Source of the DNA: Prunus persica
Lineage: Eukaryota; Streptophyta; Magnoliopsida; Rosales; Rosaceae
DNA length: 64,000 nt
Assembly (NCBI RefSeq): GCF_000346465.2
Contig: NC_034013.1
Span: 13,770,486-13,834,485 of the forward strand
Direction of reading: 5' to 3'
Positions 50,262 to 60,271 of the stretch are shown here, piece by piece (position 1 is the stretch's first letter; every line of letters begins with the position of its first letter). A program made the translations under genes and the position numbers. Under the pieces are notes generated by a model. It had not been told where the DNA came from and made no database searches. It worked only from the letters and a program-made list of their open reading frames with translations.

Positions 50262-50362
50262 ATAACTCAAAAACCCAACATTTTCAGAGAAGCAGAGCAA
50301 TCTTCCAAATCCCAACTACACAGAAAACGCCATTGTTTGATTTAAAGCTCTGCTTTCATTTC
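48876..50362. other. Intergenic region between divergent aspartyl aminopeptidase and O-fucosyltransferase genes
   Basis: Holds both promoters and both leaders. The centre (about 49080-50040) is AT-rich with no gene. A CT run at 50221-50259 lies in the O-fucosyltransferase leader. Open frames here are short and lack any recognisable domain. Confidence 0.5.
50221..50259. repeat. (CT)n microsatellite in O-fucosyltransferase leader
   Basis: About 39 bases of CT, starting about 140 bases before the ATG at 50363. The upstream frame that crosses it stays open, which would add a Ser-Leu repeat to the protein if translation began at 50153; this is judged unlikely. Confidence 0.9.
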
Positions 50363-52745
50363 ATGGCAAAAGCAAGGAACATGAAGACCTCCACCTTCAC
50401 CACAAACCCACTATCACCATTCTTTCACTTACTTCCAGTCACTCCACTCACCACCCTCCTCTTCTCCCCCAAGACGAACCGTTTAAGGCACCCCAAGCTC
50501 TGTTCCAAGCACCCATTAACTCTCTCAATCTTCTACCTTTCTCTCCTATTTTCCTTCACTTTCTTGGGAATTTCCATTCTCACCCTCATCCCCTTTTTCC
50601 ACGACTCCATTCCCTGTTCAACGCCATCTCCCACGTCGTCATTCTCTCCTTCATTCTTTGCCTCACTTTCTTCCACAGTTTCATTCAACAATGAAGATGA
50701 TCAGCCAAGATTGTCAACCAGCGCCATGGTGCCATTCCCAGCTCATGGGGCTGTTGGGAATGTTTCAGAGGCTGAGAGAGAGTTCTGGCAACAGCCCAAT
50801 GGCGAGGGCTACGAGCCTTGCTTGGATTTCAGCCTCGGATATCGAAAACTGTCTGCCAGGATTTCCAAGGAGAAAAGGAGGTTCTTGGTGGTGGTGGCAT
50901 CAGGGGGTTTGAACCAGCAGAGAAATCAGATTGTTGATGCTGTTGTTCTTGCAAGAATTCTTGAGGCTGCATTGGTTGTACCAACCTTGCAGGTTAATCT
51001 CATTTGGGGAGATGAGAGGTTTGGCTTTCTGTTTTAATCAATTTTGATGTTCTTGGTCCTTTTAATGCAAATAATGAATGCCTCTACAATTTGGGTACAT
51101 TGGTTTTTGAGTATGTTAGTTTTTTCTTTTGTATACTTTGGGCTTAGTTTCTTGTTTAATTTAACATGGTCTCATTCTACAGAAAGAATCGTTCTGCATT
51201 GATGATAATTGGTGTACATGAAATTTTAGGAATGAATTAATTTGTTTCAGTTGAAATTGCAGTGAATTCTCGGATATTTTCGATGTGGCGCATTTCAAGA
51301 AGACTTTACAAGCTGATGTACGAGTTGTGTCATCTCTTCCCTCCACACATTTGATGTCAAGACAGACAATTGAAAACAAGATTCCACATGAGGTCACTCC
51401 ACAATGGATCCATACCAGATTCTTTAATCAAGTAAGGGAATCTTTGTCACGATACTTGTTTTCGAAGCAATTTCTAATTCAGAACTGATTTGAACTATGA
51501 AAGAAAAATCATTTTCCTGAAATTTTGTTTGGGATGTTATGCAGCTGAAGAGAGAAGGCCTTCTTGTGTTAAAAGGGTTGGATTCTAAGCTCTCCAAGAA
51601 TCTTCCTCCTGATCTGCAGAAGCTTCGATGTAAGGTAAACAAAGAAATTAATCAGCACCATCAGATTCACAGCAGAGGGCATCTCTTGTATATCTATATC
51701 CTACTACTATATATTTATATGTTCATGAGATCGTTGTTTCTGTTTCTTGTTTGTTTTTTCAGGTAGCTTTTCATGCATTAAGATTTGCATCACCGGTTCA
51801 AGAACTTGGAAATCTACTTGCAAAGAGAATGTGGATTGAAGGGCCCTACATTGCAATCCATCTCCGGCTAGAGAAGGATGTGTGGGTCAGAACCGGATGT
51901 CTCACTGGTTTAGGCCCCGAATACGATGACATTATCACCAAGATTCGGGAGTCTCAACCTGAATACCTCACAGGACGAGTAAACATGAGCTACATCCAGC
52001 GGCGACTTGCTGGACTCTGCCCTCTAAATGCATTGGAAATAGCAAGGTATAGTATTAGAACTGCAGAGCTGTCACTTTATAGTTTTAAGTACCTTATTTT
52101 TTCTTTTCAGTGGCATGTTCATAAGTTGTTGTATGCAGGTTTCTTAAGGCTCTAGGAGCACCAAGTGGTGCTCGGATATACAGGGCAGGAGGTGAGGCAT
52201 TTGGGGACAGCAGGGCTCTGCAGCCACTTGTGGCAGAGTTTCCAAATTTAGTGACAAAGGAGATGTTGGCGCGGGATGGAGAACTCTCTCCTTACATGAA
52301 CAAGTCTTCAGCTCTGGCTGCCATTGACTACATTGTCTCTCTGAGCAGTGATGTCTTTGTACCTTCACATGGTGGAAACATGGGCCGAGCAATGCAGGTA
52401 AGATCTTAATCAAAAGCTTTTTCATTCTGATAATTCTGTGTGAAATTAACTCTGAATCAGGACATTATTTGATCTAATGTTTCTCATCTGTGCTTTGTAT
52501 TTTCAACTTGACAGGGTCACCGTGCCTATGTGGGACACAGAAAGTTCATAAAGCCTAACAAGCGAGCGATGCTGCCTCATTTCGAAGACGCCTCCATTGG
52601 TGATGCAGAATTTGGAAGCATCATGAGAGAGTTGCATAGGAAGTCTCAGGGGAAGCCTGAGCCAAGGGGTTACAGGAGAAACCGAGATGTGATTGCATAC
52701 CCTGTGCCTGAGTGCATGTGTAAACACAACGCAGGCATTTTCTAG
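50363..52745 (+). CDS. Plant O-fucosyltransferase family protein, Golgi type II membrane
   Basis: A GT106/GT65-like putative O-fucosyltransferase of the Golgi. Six exons: 50363-51018, 51263-51431, 51545-51634, 51763-52046, 52139-52397, 52515-52745. They total 1,689 nt in frame, 562 aa. A short cytoplasmic N-terminus (MAKARNMKTSTF) precedes a membrane anchor (LSIFYLSLLFSFTFLGISIL). The catalytic domain holds FLVVVASGGLNQQRNQIVDA, VVLARILEAALVVPTLQVN, WGDESEFSDIFDVAHFKKTL, KVAFHALRFA, IEGPYIAIHLRLEKDVWVRT, GEAFGDSRALQPLVAEFPNL and SSDVFVPSHGGNMGRAMQGH. It ends CMCKHNAGIF. The HLR.E.D and GGN..RA.QGHR motifs are those of the family. Acceptor and substrate are unknown. The ATG at 50363 is preferred over the upstream 50153 because the latter would read through the CT microsatellite. 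A decayed copy lies just downstream. Likely ortholog, by memory and gene order, At5g63390. Confidence 0.92.
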
Positions 52746-53353
52746 TGCTAATTCAGAAACATTTTGTATATCTGTCTGTTTTTACTATAATGAAAATTTC
52801 TGTTCATTGTAGCACTAAGATTGGACTGCACGTTTAAGCAAGAATTCACATAATCAACAGTCTGAAAATGCAGTTAAGCTTAGCTGCAGACTTTGTCTGG
52901 CCGAAAGAAGTAGAGTAAAAAAGAACCCTTATATTTCTGGATGGGAAATTGGTGAACTTTCTAGTTTTAGCACTTATCACCATCCTGAAGGCATGAAATA
53001 ACTTCCTTTTGCATGCATCCATCCAAGAGGACAAAACGGTGACCAAATCAAAGACAAATAAAAGCAATGACTGTGATAGAATTTAATCACAGATTTTTAT
53101 TGCTCTCATCATATAATCATGAGTTATGCAATTAAGCAGATGATATTATAATCCCTTCAGTGCCATGCTGTTTTTAAATATTCGAATATATTTATATTTA
53201 AAATGTATAGCCGTGCGGCTATACTCTTCAAATATTTTAATATATTAAAACAGTATAGCCGCGCGGCTATACCCTTTAAATATTTTAATATGTTTAAATG
53301 GTATAGCCGCGCGGCTTGACTCTTTAAATACTATACGTTTGAAATATAATCTT
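52746..53353. other. Intergenic between O-fucosyltransferase and its decayed copy
   Basis: 3' UTR of the fucosyltransferase, then AT-rich DNA ending in the 48-bp palindromic tandem array (53205-53340). No coding region seen. Confidence 0.6.
53205..53340. repeat. 48-bp tandem array of GC-rich palindromes
   Basis: The motif GTATAGCCG(T/C)GCGGCTATAC starts at 53205, 53253 and 53301, exactly 48 bases apart. The second copy is a perfect 20-base palindrome, GTATAGCCGCGCGGCTATAC. The first has one change, and the third has lost its right end (GGCTTGAC). Between them lie 28-base AT spacers resembling CTTTAAATATTTTAATAT. The array sits directly at the left border of the duplicated O-fucosyltransferase segment. 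A related 20-mer with A in the centre is found within the hAT element at 15133-15152. Confidence 0.9.
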
Positions 53354-54718
53354 CGAGAAGACTTTACAAGCTGATGTACGAGTTGTGTCATCTCTTCCCT
53401 CCACACACTTTGATGTCAAGTGAAGACAGACAATTGAAAACAAGATTCCACATGATGTCTCCACAATGGATCCATATCAGATTCTTTAATCAAGTAAGGG
53501 AATCTTTGTCAAGTTGATACTTGTTTTCGAAGCAATTTCTAATTCAGAACTGATTTGAACTACAAAAGAAAAATCATTTTCCTCAAAATTTGTTTGGGAT
53601 GTTATGCAGCTGAAGAGAGAAGTCTTCTTGTGTTAAAAAGGTTGGATTCTAAGCTCTCCAAGAGTCTTCCTCCTGATCTGCAGAAGCTTCGATGTAAGGT
53701 AAACAAAGAAATTAATCAGCACCATCAGATTCACAGCAGAGGGCATCTCTTGTATATCTATATCCTACTACTATATGTTTGTATGTTCATGAGATCGTTG
53801 TTTCTGTTTCCTGTTTATTTTTCGGGTAGCTTTTCATGCATTAAGATTTGCAGCACCGTGCAAAGAAAATGTGGATTGAAGGGCCTTACATTGCACTCCA
53901 TCTCTGGCTAGAGAAGGATGTGTGGGTCAGAACCAGATGCGTCACTGGTTTAGGCTCCGAATATGATGACATTATCACCAAGATTCGGTAGTCTCAACCC
54001 GAATACCTCACTGGATGAGTGAACATGAGCTACATCCAGCGTCGACTTCCTGGACTCTGCCCTCTAAATGCATTGGAAATAGCAAGGTATAGTAGTAGAA
54101 CTGCAAAGTTGTCACTTTACAGTTCGAAGTACTTTTTTTCTTTTTCAGTGGCATGTTCACAAGTTGTGCTAATGCAGATTTCTTAAGGCTCTAGGAGCTC
54201 CAAGAGGTGCATGGATATACGGCGCAGGAGGTGAGGCATTTGGGAAGTGACAAAGGAGATGTTGGGAGAGACGGAGAACTTCAGCTCTGGCTGCCATTGA
54301 CTACATTGTCTCTCTGAGCAGTGATGTCTTTGTACCTTCAAATGGTGGAAAAATGGGCCGAGCAATGCAGGTAAGATATTATTCAAAAGCTTTTTCATTC
54401 TGATAATTCCGTGTGAAACTAACCCTGAATCGGTACATTTGATTAAATGTTCCTCATCTTTGCTTTGTATTTTCTACTTGACAGGGTCACCATGCCTATG
54501 TGGGATACACACAGTTTATAAAGCCTAACAAGCGATCGATGCTGCCTCCATTGGTGATTGCATACCTTGTGCCTGAGTGCATGTGTAAACACAACACAGG
54601 CATTTTCTAGGGCCATTTGTGAAATATTTTGTATATGCGTCTGTTTTTACTATGTTCAAGCAAGAATCTACATAACCATTTGTCTGAAAATGCAGTTAAA
54701 CATAGCTGCAGAGTTTGC
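53354..54718 (+). pseudogene. Decayed partial tandem duplicate of the O-fucosyltransferase gene
   Basis: Starts inside the equivalent of exon 2 (AGAAGACTTTACAAGCTGAT matches parent 51299) and runs through the introns and 3' UTR (parent to about 52892), so it is a DNA-level duplication, not a processed copy. Introns are nearly identical over long runs, which suggests a recent event. Lesions relative to the parent: exon 1 and the promoter are absent; small indels near 53419 and 53455; the acceptor of exon 4 changed from AG to GG near 53826; a 23-nt deletion at about 53858; nonsense codons TAG at 53989-53991 and TGA at 54016-54018; a larger in-exon deletion at about 54248; and loss of the region equivalent to parent 52575-52685. 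It cannot encode a working enzyme. Confidence 0.95.
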
Positions 54719-56820
54719 TTCTTGAAGTATTCAAGCAGTCGGAAACAGAAGAAAGAAAGCAAACATAAATCTCTGTAGTTTCTTCAATCAGATCAACACA
54801 ATAATACAGAGAACTAGAGAATCCAAGGTAGATATTAAAAGCATGTCTTAGGTTAGCTGAGTTTTCATTTCAAATCATTTTGCTAAAAAAACAACCATTG
54901 AGGAGAAGCAAGCAGTGTAAAGTGGGGGTGTGTCTATAAGAAATACCTTCCAGAAGTTTCCATGGTACATCAGATGAACAAAAAAAGTAAGAAACTCAAA
55001 CAAAAAGTAGGAAATTCTTACTTGAGTTGAGCCAATGTGGAAATGGGGCAGGCAGCTGAGCCTGAGAGCTAGGACTCCATTTGTGCAAACCATATGTTTA
55101 CAAACTAGCTACTCCAAGAATACTGGATGATGGAGATAGAGCGGTATTTCACTGGTTAAAATCTTTACTTTGACACGTGGCATAATAACATTGGCGCTGA
55201 ATAACAGTACCATTTCATATTGTTAACATTGCCTGCTTCTATTGACCAAAAAAATTAAAAATTTAAATTAGACTTTTAAAAAGAAAATCGCATGCTTCTG
55301 ACCTTGTTAGCTTACCGGTATCTCCCTCCAGAGACCCTTCTCTGTAATTCAATAGCCGATCGTCCCCAATCACTCCGGCTATTTCTCCGATAAGGTACGC
55401 CTCTCATACATATAGACATAGCTGACGTATATATCAATCATTACCATCATCACGGTAGTTGTGGGCGTTTTAGAATTAGGGTTAGGGTTAGGGGTGGGAG
55501 TAGGTACCGTCTGCATCTGAGTTTTCAGGCCAGTGAGAGCATTTCTTAGCTGAGTTTTCAGGAGCAAGTTTCGTTATAGGCAGATTGGTGGCAAATTCAC
55601 TTCTAATCGTCATGGGCCTGTTTGGTGGGCTTGAATTGGATTCGAGCCCACACCGAGCCTTCTCCCTCCAATCCAGTCTTCATCATATCACCCCGATAAA
55701 ACTAGGTTCTTCACCAATCACTTCCGGCGAACTTGAGCTGTTTCCAGCGAACCTCACCCATCTCTGGCTCAAACCATGTCATCTCCGATCTCCTATTTCT
55801 TTTCTGGACTTCTTCGTCATAAGTGATTCTTCTGTGGTCGGTGTCTCCTTCGTCCCCTGTGCTTCTCCTTCATCGTCTTCGCCGATTAAGATCTTGCGTT
55901 TTGTTTCGATTGCCATGTGAGTTTTAATGATTGAATTCTCTGACAATATTTGAAATTCTTTTAGGTTAGGATAAAGCTTGAATTTTTCATTTGATCATAC
56001 AATATTGAATTTGGGTTTGTTTCCCTTTTACATTTCACGGGTATTTGCAATGTTTAAATGTCTGTACATGCGTGTGTGACTGAGACTGCAATTGGGTATA
56101 TCGTTTGAAGTCCTAGTTTTGGCTTTTAACTGCTTCAATGATTTCTGATGTTCATTTAAGCAATTAAACAGTAATTTGATGCAAAATCATTATCTTAATC
56201 ATGCATTTGATGCTCTAATGCATTCGTTGTTTCGACACATGAAAGTTGAATTCTTGTTGTGAAAATGGAAATTTTCATATGGTGGTTTTGTTCTTCACAG
56301 AGTGGATCAAAGATTGATACGGCATTAACCCAATTGCTGGGAGAGAAAAAAAAGAGCTTGTGAAATAGGCAAACTCCTTCTCACAGTGAGTTTATGTTTT
56401 CGCATACTTGCTATATGATATCGGTTGGGGTCATGTCCGGGAGTTAAGAATTTGGCATAGCTAGTATGGTCAACTGGTTTCAAGTTAAAACACCCAGATT
56501 TGCTAGCTCCTCAGTTGAAAAGTTTGTTTGTTAGCCATTGTTTGTTAGCCAGTGTTCAATTTTCATGTCTGAAATAGCAATTTTTAGGATTATCCAACTT
56601 CTTTATCCCATGTAACACCAATCATAAGATAGGATTAAAGATGTTAAATATGATCCCGTATAATATAGTACTATGTAATAATCCTATCCAATCCTGCATG
56701 CCAAACGAGGCCTATTTTCAGATTTTACCCATATGTGCTCTTGGCACTGTATCCTGTCGTTGTTGAATTGTCTTTTTCTTCTTCCAACTTTACAGAGATT
56801 CTAAGCGGCAGTTATCAAAT
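54719..56820. other. MPC1 promoter and long 5' leader with probable leader introns
   Basis: No coding region is supported. From about 55320 the sequence looks like a leader (CTCCAGAGACCCTTCTCTGT) with a possible donor at 55394 (AAG then GTACGCC), and a leader exon may lie just before 56821. Inside is a reverse telo-box TTAGGGTTAGGGTTAGGGG at 55476-55494 and a candidate transposon (55614-56712). The frame at 55585-55920 has no recognised homolog. Confidence 0.45.
55614..56712. mobile_element. Candidate TIR element in the MPC1 leader region
   Basis: The left end GGGCCTGTTTGG and right end CCAAACGAGGCC are inverted except for a one-base indel, and both continue with a TTGGAT-type run. Inside the right part a smaller foldback (ATAGGATTA at about 56629, TAATCCTAT at about 56678) is seen. 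No target duplication could be found, so this may be two unrelated repeats. Confidence 0.3.
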
Positions 56821-57467
56821 ATGGCGTTCCGAGCATTCTTGAACAGTCCAGTTGGTCCAAAAACAACTCACTTTTGGGGACCTGTGGCAAACTGGGGCTT
56901 CGTTGCCGCTGTATGCTTCACTTCCATAATTTCTAGAATGTATTTGATTTCAAATGAGGTTTCTTGCTTTTTTGACTAATTCTGATCATAATGGGTTGAT
57001 TTAACAGGGATTGGCGGATATGAACAAACCTCCAGAAATGATTTCTGGCAACATGACAGCAGGTCCAAAATAACTGGTTTTCAAGGATATAAGTTACTTT
57101 CAGTATATATTATGTGGCAGGAGTATAATTTACTTTTGATTTGGTTCTGTAGCAATGTGCGTTTATTCTGCATTGTTTATGAGATTCGCATGGATGGTAC
57201 AACCTCGCAACTATCTACTTTTGGCATGCCATGTCTCAAATGAGACTGTCCAACTCTATCAACTCTCTCGCTGGGCAAGGGGTCAGGGGTAAGTGACTAG
57301 CTGATTTTATCATCAATTTTATTGTAAATATATGATAAAATGACAAATTGCTTTCTTTAGTTGAGTTGTCAATTGCCTAAAAACCCAATATCCGGAGATT
57401 TATTGTTATTTGCTTGCTTTATTATAGGTACTTTACCCAGAAGAAGGATGAACCGGAGTCCCAGTAG
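56821..57467 (+). CDS. MPC1: Mitochondrial pyruvate carrier 1
   Basis: Small inner-membrane subunit of the mitochondrial pyruvate carrier, acting as a heterodimer with an MPC2-type partner to import pyruvate. Four coding exons: [20 protein letters not shown] plus [10 protein letters not shown] (from 56821), [18 protein letters not shown] (from 57009), [45 protein letters not shown] and finally [13 protein letters not shown] with TAG at 57465-57467. The length is about 106 aa, normal for MPC1. Family features are the HFWGP..NWG and GLADM.KPPE.ISG.MT motifs and two to three hydrophobic helices. No presequence is needed in this family. Confidence 0.96.
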
Positions 57468-58247
57468 CTTGCTGCTTCTTTCATTCCCTTCCTGGTTCAT
57501 TGCCAAAAACAGAAGATACTGCCACAACCACCTGCACTCCATGTTCTTGAAGAACCAGTAGAAGCAACTTCAGCGGTTGGCTTATTCATTTCGAAGGATC
57601 TCATGCTTGCATTTCCTTTTGTTGTATACGTAAGCAAAGTGCAAGACCCAACAGTAGACAATAATTGAAAAAAGATCCATAACTGTATGCACTGAGGGAA
57701 CAATACCCCTGATTTTAAATAAATAAAAACTTCTGGAAGAAATCAGTGACTGTGACATAGGAATATAGCAAAATTGGAGACATCTCTCAAAACGTTAAAC
57801 TACTAATTTATTTATTTTAATAATAATGTTTCTTCAACTGCTCAGTTTTAATATCGATGTGTTTTCGTAGATCACCCTTGCAATTATTTCCGAGTTGTAA
57901 TTACTGTGAGTTTCTTGCTATTAGTTGTGTGAGGGATTTTTTTTCCTTCCAATCTTCATGACTAATTTATTTATATATAAAATAATAAAAAATTATCGAA
58001 TTGTAATTTTTTTATTTTTTTATTTTTTTTGTGTTTACAGTTTCTTGAGTTATAATAATCGCATCAACTCTTTGTGGGTTGGGTGTTTGTTATTTGCGAG
58101 AGTTAAAAAGTTGTATTTGTATTGTCAATTTTAGACGCTATAGTTAATCTCTGACGTGTTCAGGCTTAGTAAATATTGTTGGTTTAGGGTTAAGCATAAT
58201 CCATCACATATTTATATTGCTTTCAAATATATAATCAAAATCGATCA
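57468..58247. other. Intergenic between convergent MPC1 and ECA1-like gene
   Basis: MPC1 3' UTR and AT-rich DNA. No gene seen. Confidence 0.5.
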
Positions 58248-58715
58248 CTAAGATGTAAAATAAACACACACAATTGTGTTGATAAAATTCGTCAAAGCCT
58301 CCCGTTTATTTAGTTTGAAGATATCATAATGTGGGGAGATTTTGGTAAATATAGATGAGATATGATCATACGGAGCCCATTGTGATGTGCTAATATTCAA
58401 AGCCTTCGTTTTGTTTACGTTGGGAGGAGGTGTTGCAAGAGCTGCATTCACCATTTCTTTGTGGCAGGCTTCACCCATCTCCCAAAGCTCCATCCAACAA
58501 TGTATATGCATTTTTACATCATCGCCATACAACATATTATTACGTATTTCGTTTCCACAGTAATCGGTGATTCTCTTGCGGCATTCCGAATCCGATACAG
58601 AAATGGTCGGAGTTGCTGCAACTGCTGGCGCTGCTGATGTTGTTTTTATTATTGTCACGACGATCACCAATAAAATTATAATAGCATTTGGATAAATGTT
58701 GTTCAATTTTGCCAT
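58248..58715 (-). CDS. Small secreted ECA1/prolamin-like cysteine peptide
   Basis: Single-exon gene for about 155 aa. An N-terminal signal peptide (MAKLNNIYPNAIIILLVIVV then TIIKTTSA) is followed by a cysteine block SECRKRITDYCGNEIRNNML, VKMHIHCWMELWEMGEACHK. The spacing (C..C, then C.....MGEAC) resembles the prolamin-like domain of ECA1 gametogenesis-related proteins such as egg-cell EC1, though the usual CC pair is CW here. The C-terminal third (about residues 95-155, starting ATPPPNVNKTK) has no known feature. A further in-frame ATG at 58739 exists; 58715 gives the better signal peptide. A degenerate relative faces it in opposite orientation about 900 bp away. Reproductive or secretory function is inferred from the family only. 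Confidence 0.65.
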   Translation of the reverse strand: MAKLNNIYPNAIIILLVIVVTIIKTTSAAPAVAATPTISVSDSECRKRITDYCGNEIRNNMLYGDDVKMHIHCWMELWEMGEACHKEMVNAALATPPPNVNKTKALNISTSQWAPYDHISSIFTKISPHYDIFKLNKREALTNFINTIVCVYFTS

Positions 58716-59660
58716 TATTATTAACTTAATACAAGGCAAATTAGTTGGTGATTTGCGTTTGTGTTTGTTAGTGTTAAGACATGATCACATAAATTAGCGA
58801 CTTCCAACCGTTGATGAATAGTAAATAAATTAGTTAGTTATTTGCGTTTGTGTTTATTAATGTTAAATGGATCAATACTTGGCGTATAAATGTCGATTAG
58901 ATAAATTTGCTGTTTCTTTGCCTACAGCTTCATCATGGTTTCAGGAAGATTTTACCCTTTTCCTGCAGGGTATTCGTACATTTCCTATTTTCCTCAGTTT
59001 TGTGTTTTTGGACGGGAATTTTTGTAGGGACCACACTGGATTCACTTGGATTGGCCAACTTATCCTATATTATGGTGCAGTGTTGGACTAAGAAGTTGAA
59101 TAATTTTGCGTCAAAAAAACAGGTTGAATAATTTAAATATTACGATTTTGTATTTGGTCTGTATGTTTGGATTGGACTCTGATTGTTCTAATTTTTAAAT
59201 AATAATGTATACTCTGATTATCAAACAGCTCTTACATAATTTCAAGGCCATATAATTTAAATTAACGTAGTCACAATTGAAAATATTATATTTTTATATA
59301 AAGAAATTGGTCATTGAGATTAAAAATTAGCAAATTTAAAAAAGAAAAACTCACATAATTAATAATAGCAAGAAGCTAAAAAGTATAGTAATACATTTTC
59401 TCAATTATAAAAAAAAAAAAAAATTGAGTTCAGCATCTGCAATGAACTCCCTATAATATAATGTTGAGCCTGCTTTGTTTTATACATATTTTATAACTCT
59501 ATGAAGTGTTAAAGAATATAAGTTTAACATCTGAAACTTGACCAAATAAAATACAAAATATAATAAATAGTTCTATTACTGGGCTTTATAAGTAGTTAAG
59601 TTGAGAATAATATCGGTGTTGTTAGTAGTGGACCGTTGCCCCGTCTCCCTGCATTTAACA
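58716..59660. other. Shared upstream region of the ECA1-like pair
   Basis: AT-rich with no gene. The string ATTTGCGTTTGTGTTT recurs at about 58751 and 58840, an imperfect repeat of about 89 bases just upstream of the ECA1-like gene. Two overlapping frames at 58867-59131 have no recognisable domain. Confidence 0.45.
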
Positions 59661-59922
59661 TGAAGTTTCTTGACTTCTAGTGAAAAAGGTTCAACAACGT
59701 TTATCCAAATGCTATACAATTTTGTTGTTGATGATTGTGACAATAATAACACCAACAACAGCAACAGCAGCAGAATGCCGGAAAAGAATATCTGATTACT
59801 GTGGAAACGGATTACGTAACAATATGGTGCATGCATATGGTAAGGATGTATTCGTGTACGTACATTGTTGCGTAGAGCTTTTAGAGATGGGTGAAGCCTG
59901 CCACCAAGACTTGGTCATTTGA
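59661..59922 (+). pseudogene. Degenerate inverted relative of the ECA1-like gene
   Basis: Aligns with the minus-strand gene at 58248-58715. The common string TTTATCCAAATGCTAT occurs in both, and the protein part AECRKRISDYCGNGLRNNMV, VYVHCCVELLEMGEACHQDL matches with the same cysteines (here with the CC pair intact). The equivalent of the start ATG reads GTG at 59680, and a single-base deletion just before the hydrophobic stretch shifts the frame relative to the parent. After EACHQDLVI there is a stop, and the following DNA jumps to the equivalent of the parent's TTACCAAAATCTCC, so about 100 bases are missing. A fragment like the lost segment (GCCCTTGCTGAAGCTCCAAA) appears at about 60031. Internal ATG use could give only a very short signal peptide. 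Probably not functional. Confidence 0.7.
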
Positions 59923-60271
59923 TTTGTTTACTCTTACCAAAATCTCCACACCTTATTATTTTCCTTCTTTATAATATCATATGTCTACTTAATTCCATAT
60001 AACTCACTTACAACTACATATACAGTGATGATGAAGCCCTTGCTGAAGCTCCAAAAGTAAACAAATCAAAGGCATGGGCGCATGGGCACGCATGGACGAT
60101 TAAATCCTTGTTACGAACCCTGCATAATTATGTCAATGATTAAGTGGCGCCCACTGCCATGCGTATGGGACTGTTCCGAGCACAACTCAAATATAAAATA
60201 ATGGATCCTCAAGATCCAACTACCTACCATGATACTGGCTGGCTGTGGCTGAGCTCCAATTCTAATCAACC
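59923..60271. other. Intergenic upstream of the 4CL-like gene
   Basis: Short region with the remnant of ECA1-like sequence (about 60030-60075) and the 4CL-like promoter. Nothing else seen. Confidence 0.5.

Noticed and set aside
50153..50362. Upstream in-frame extension of the O-fucosyltransferase
   Set aside because: It reads through a CT microsatellite; the ATG at 50363 directly precedes the family-like N-terminus and membrane anchor.
53205..53340. CRISPR-like repeat-spacer pattern
   Set aside because: Regular spacing, but the spacers are similar AT-rich repeats rather than unique, only three units exist, and the genome is eukaryotic.
55585..55920. 111-aa open frame upstream of MPC1
   Set aside because: No recognised homology; it lies in a likely leader intron or transposon-derived sequence.
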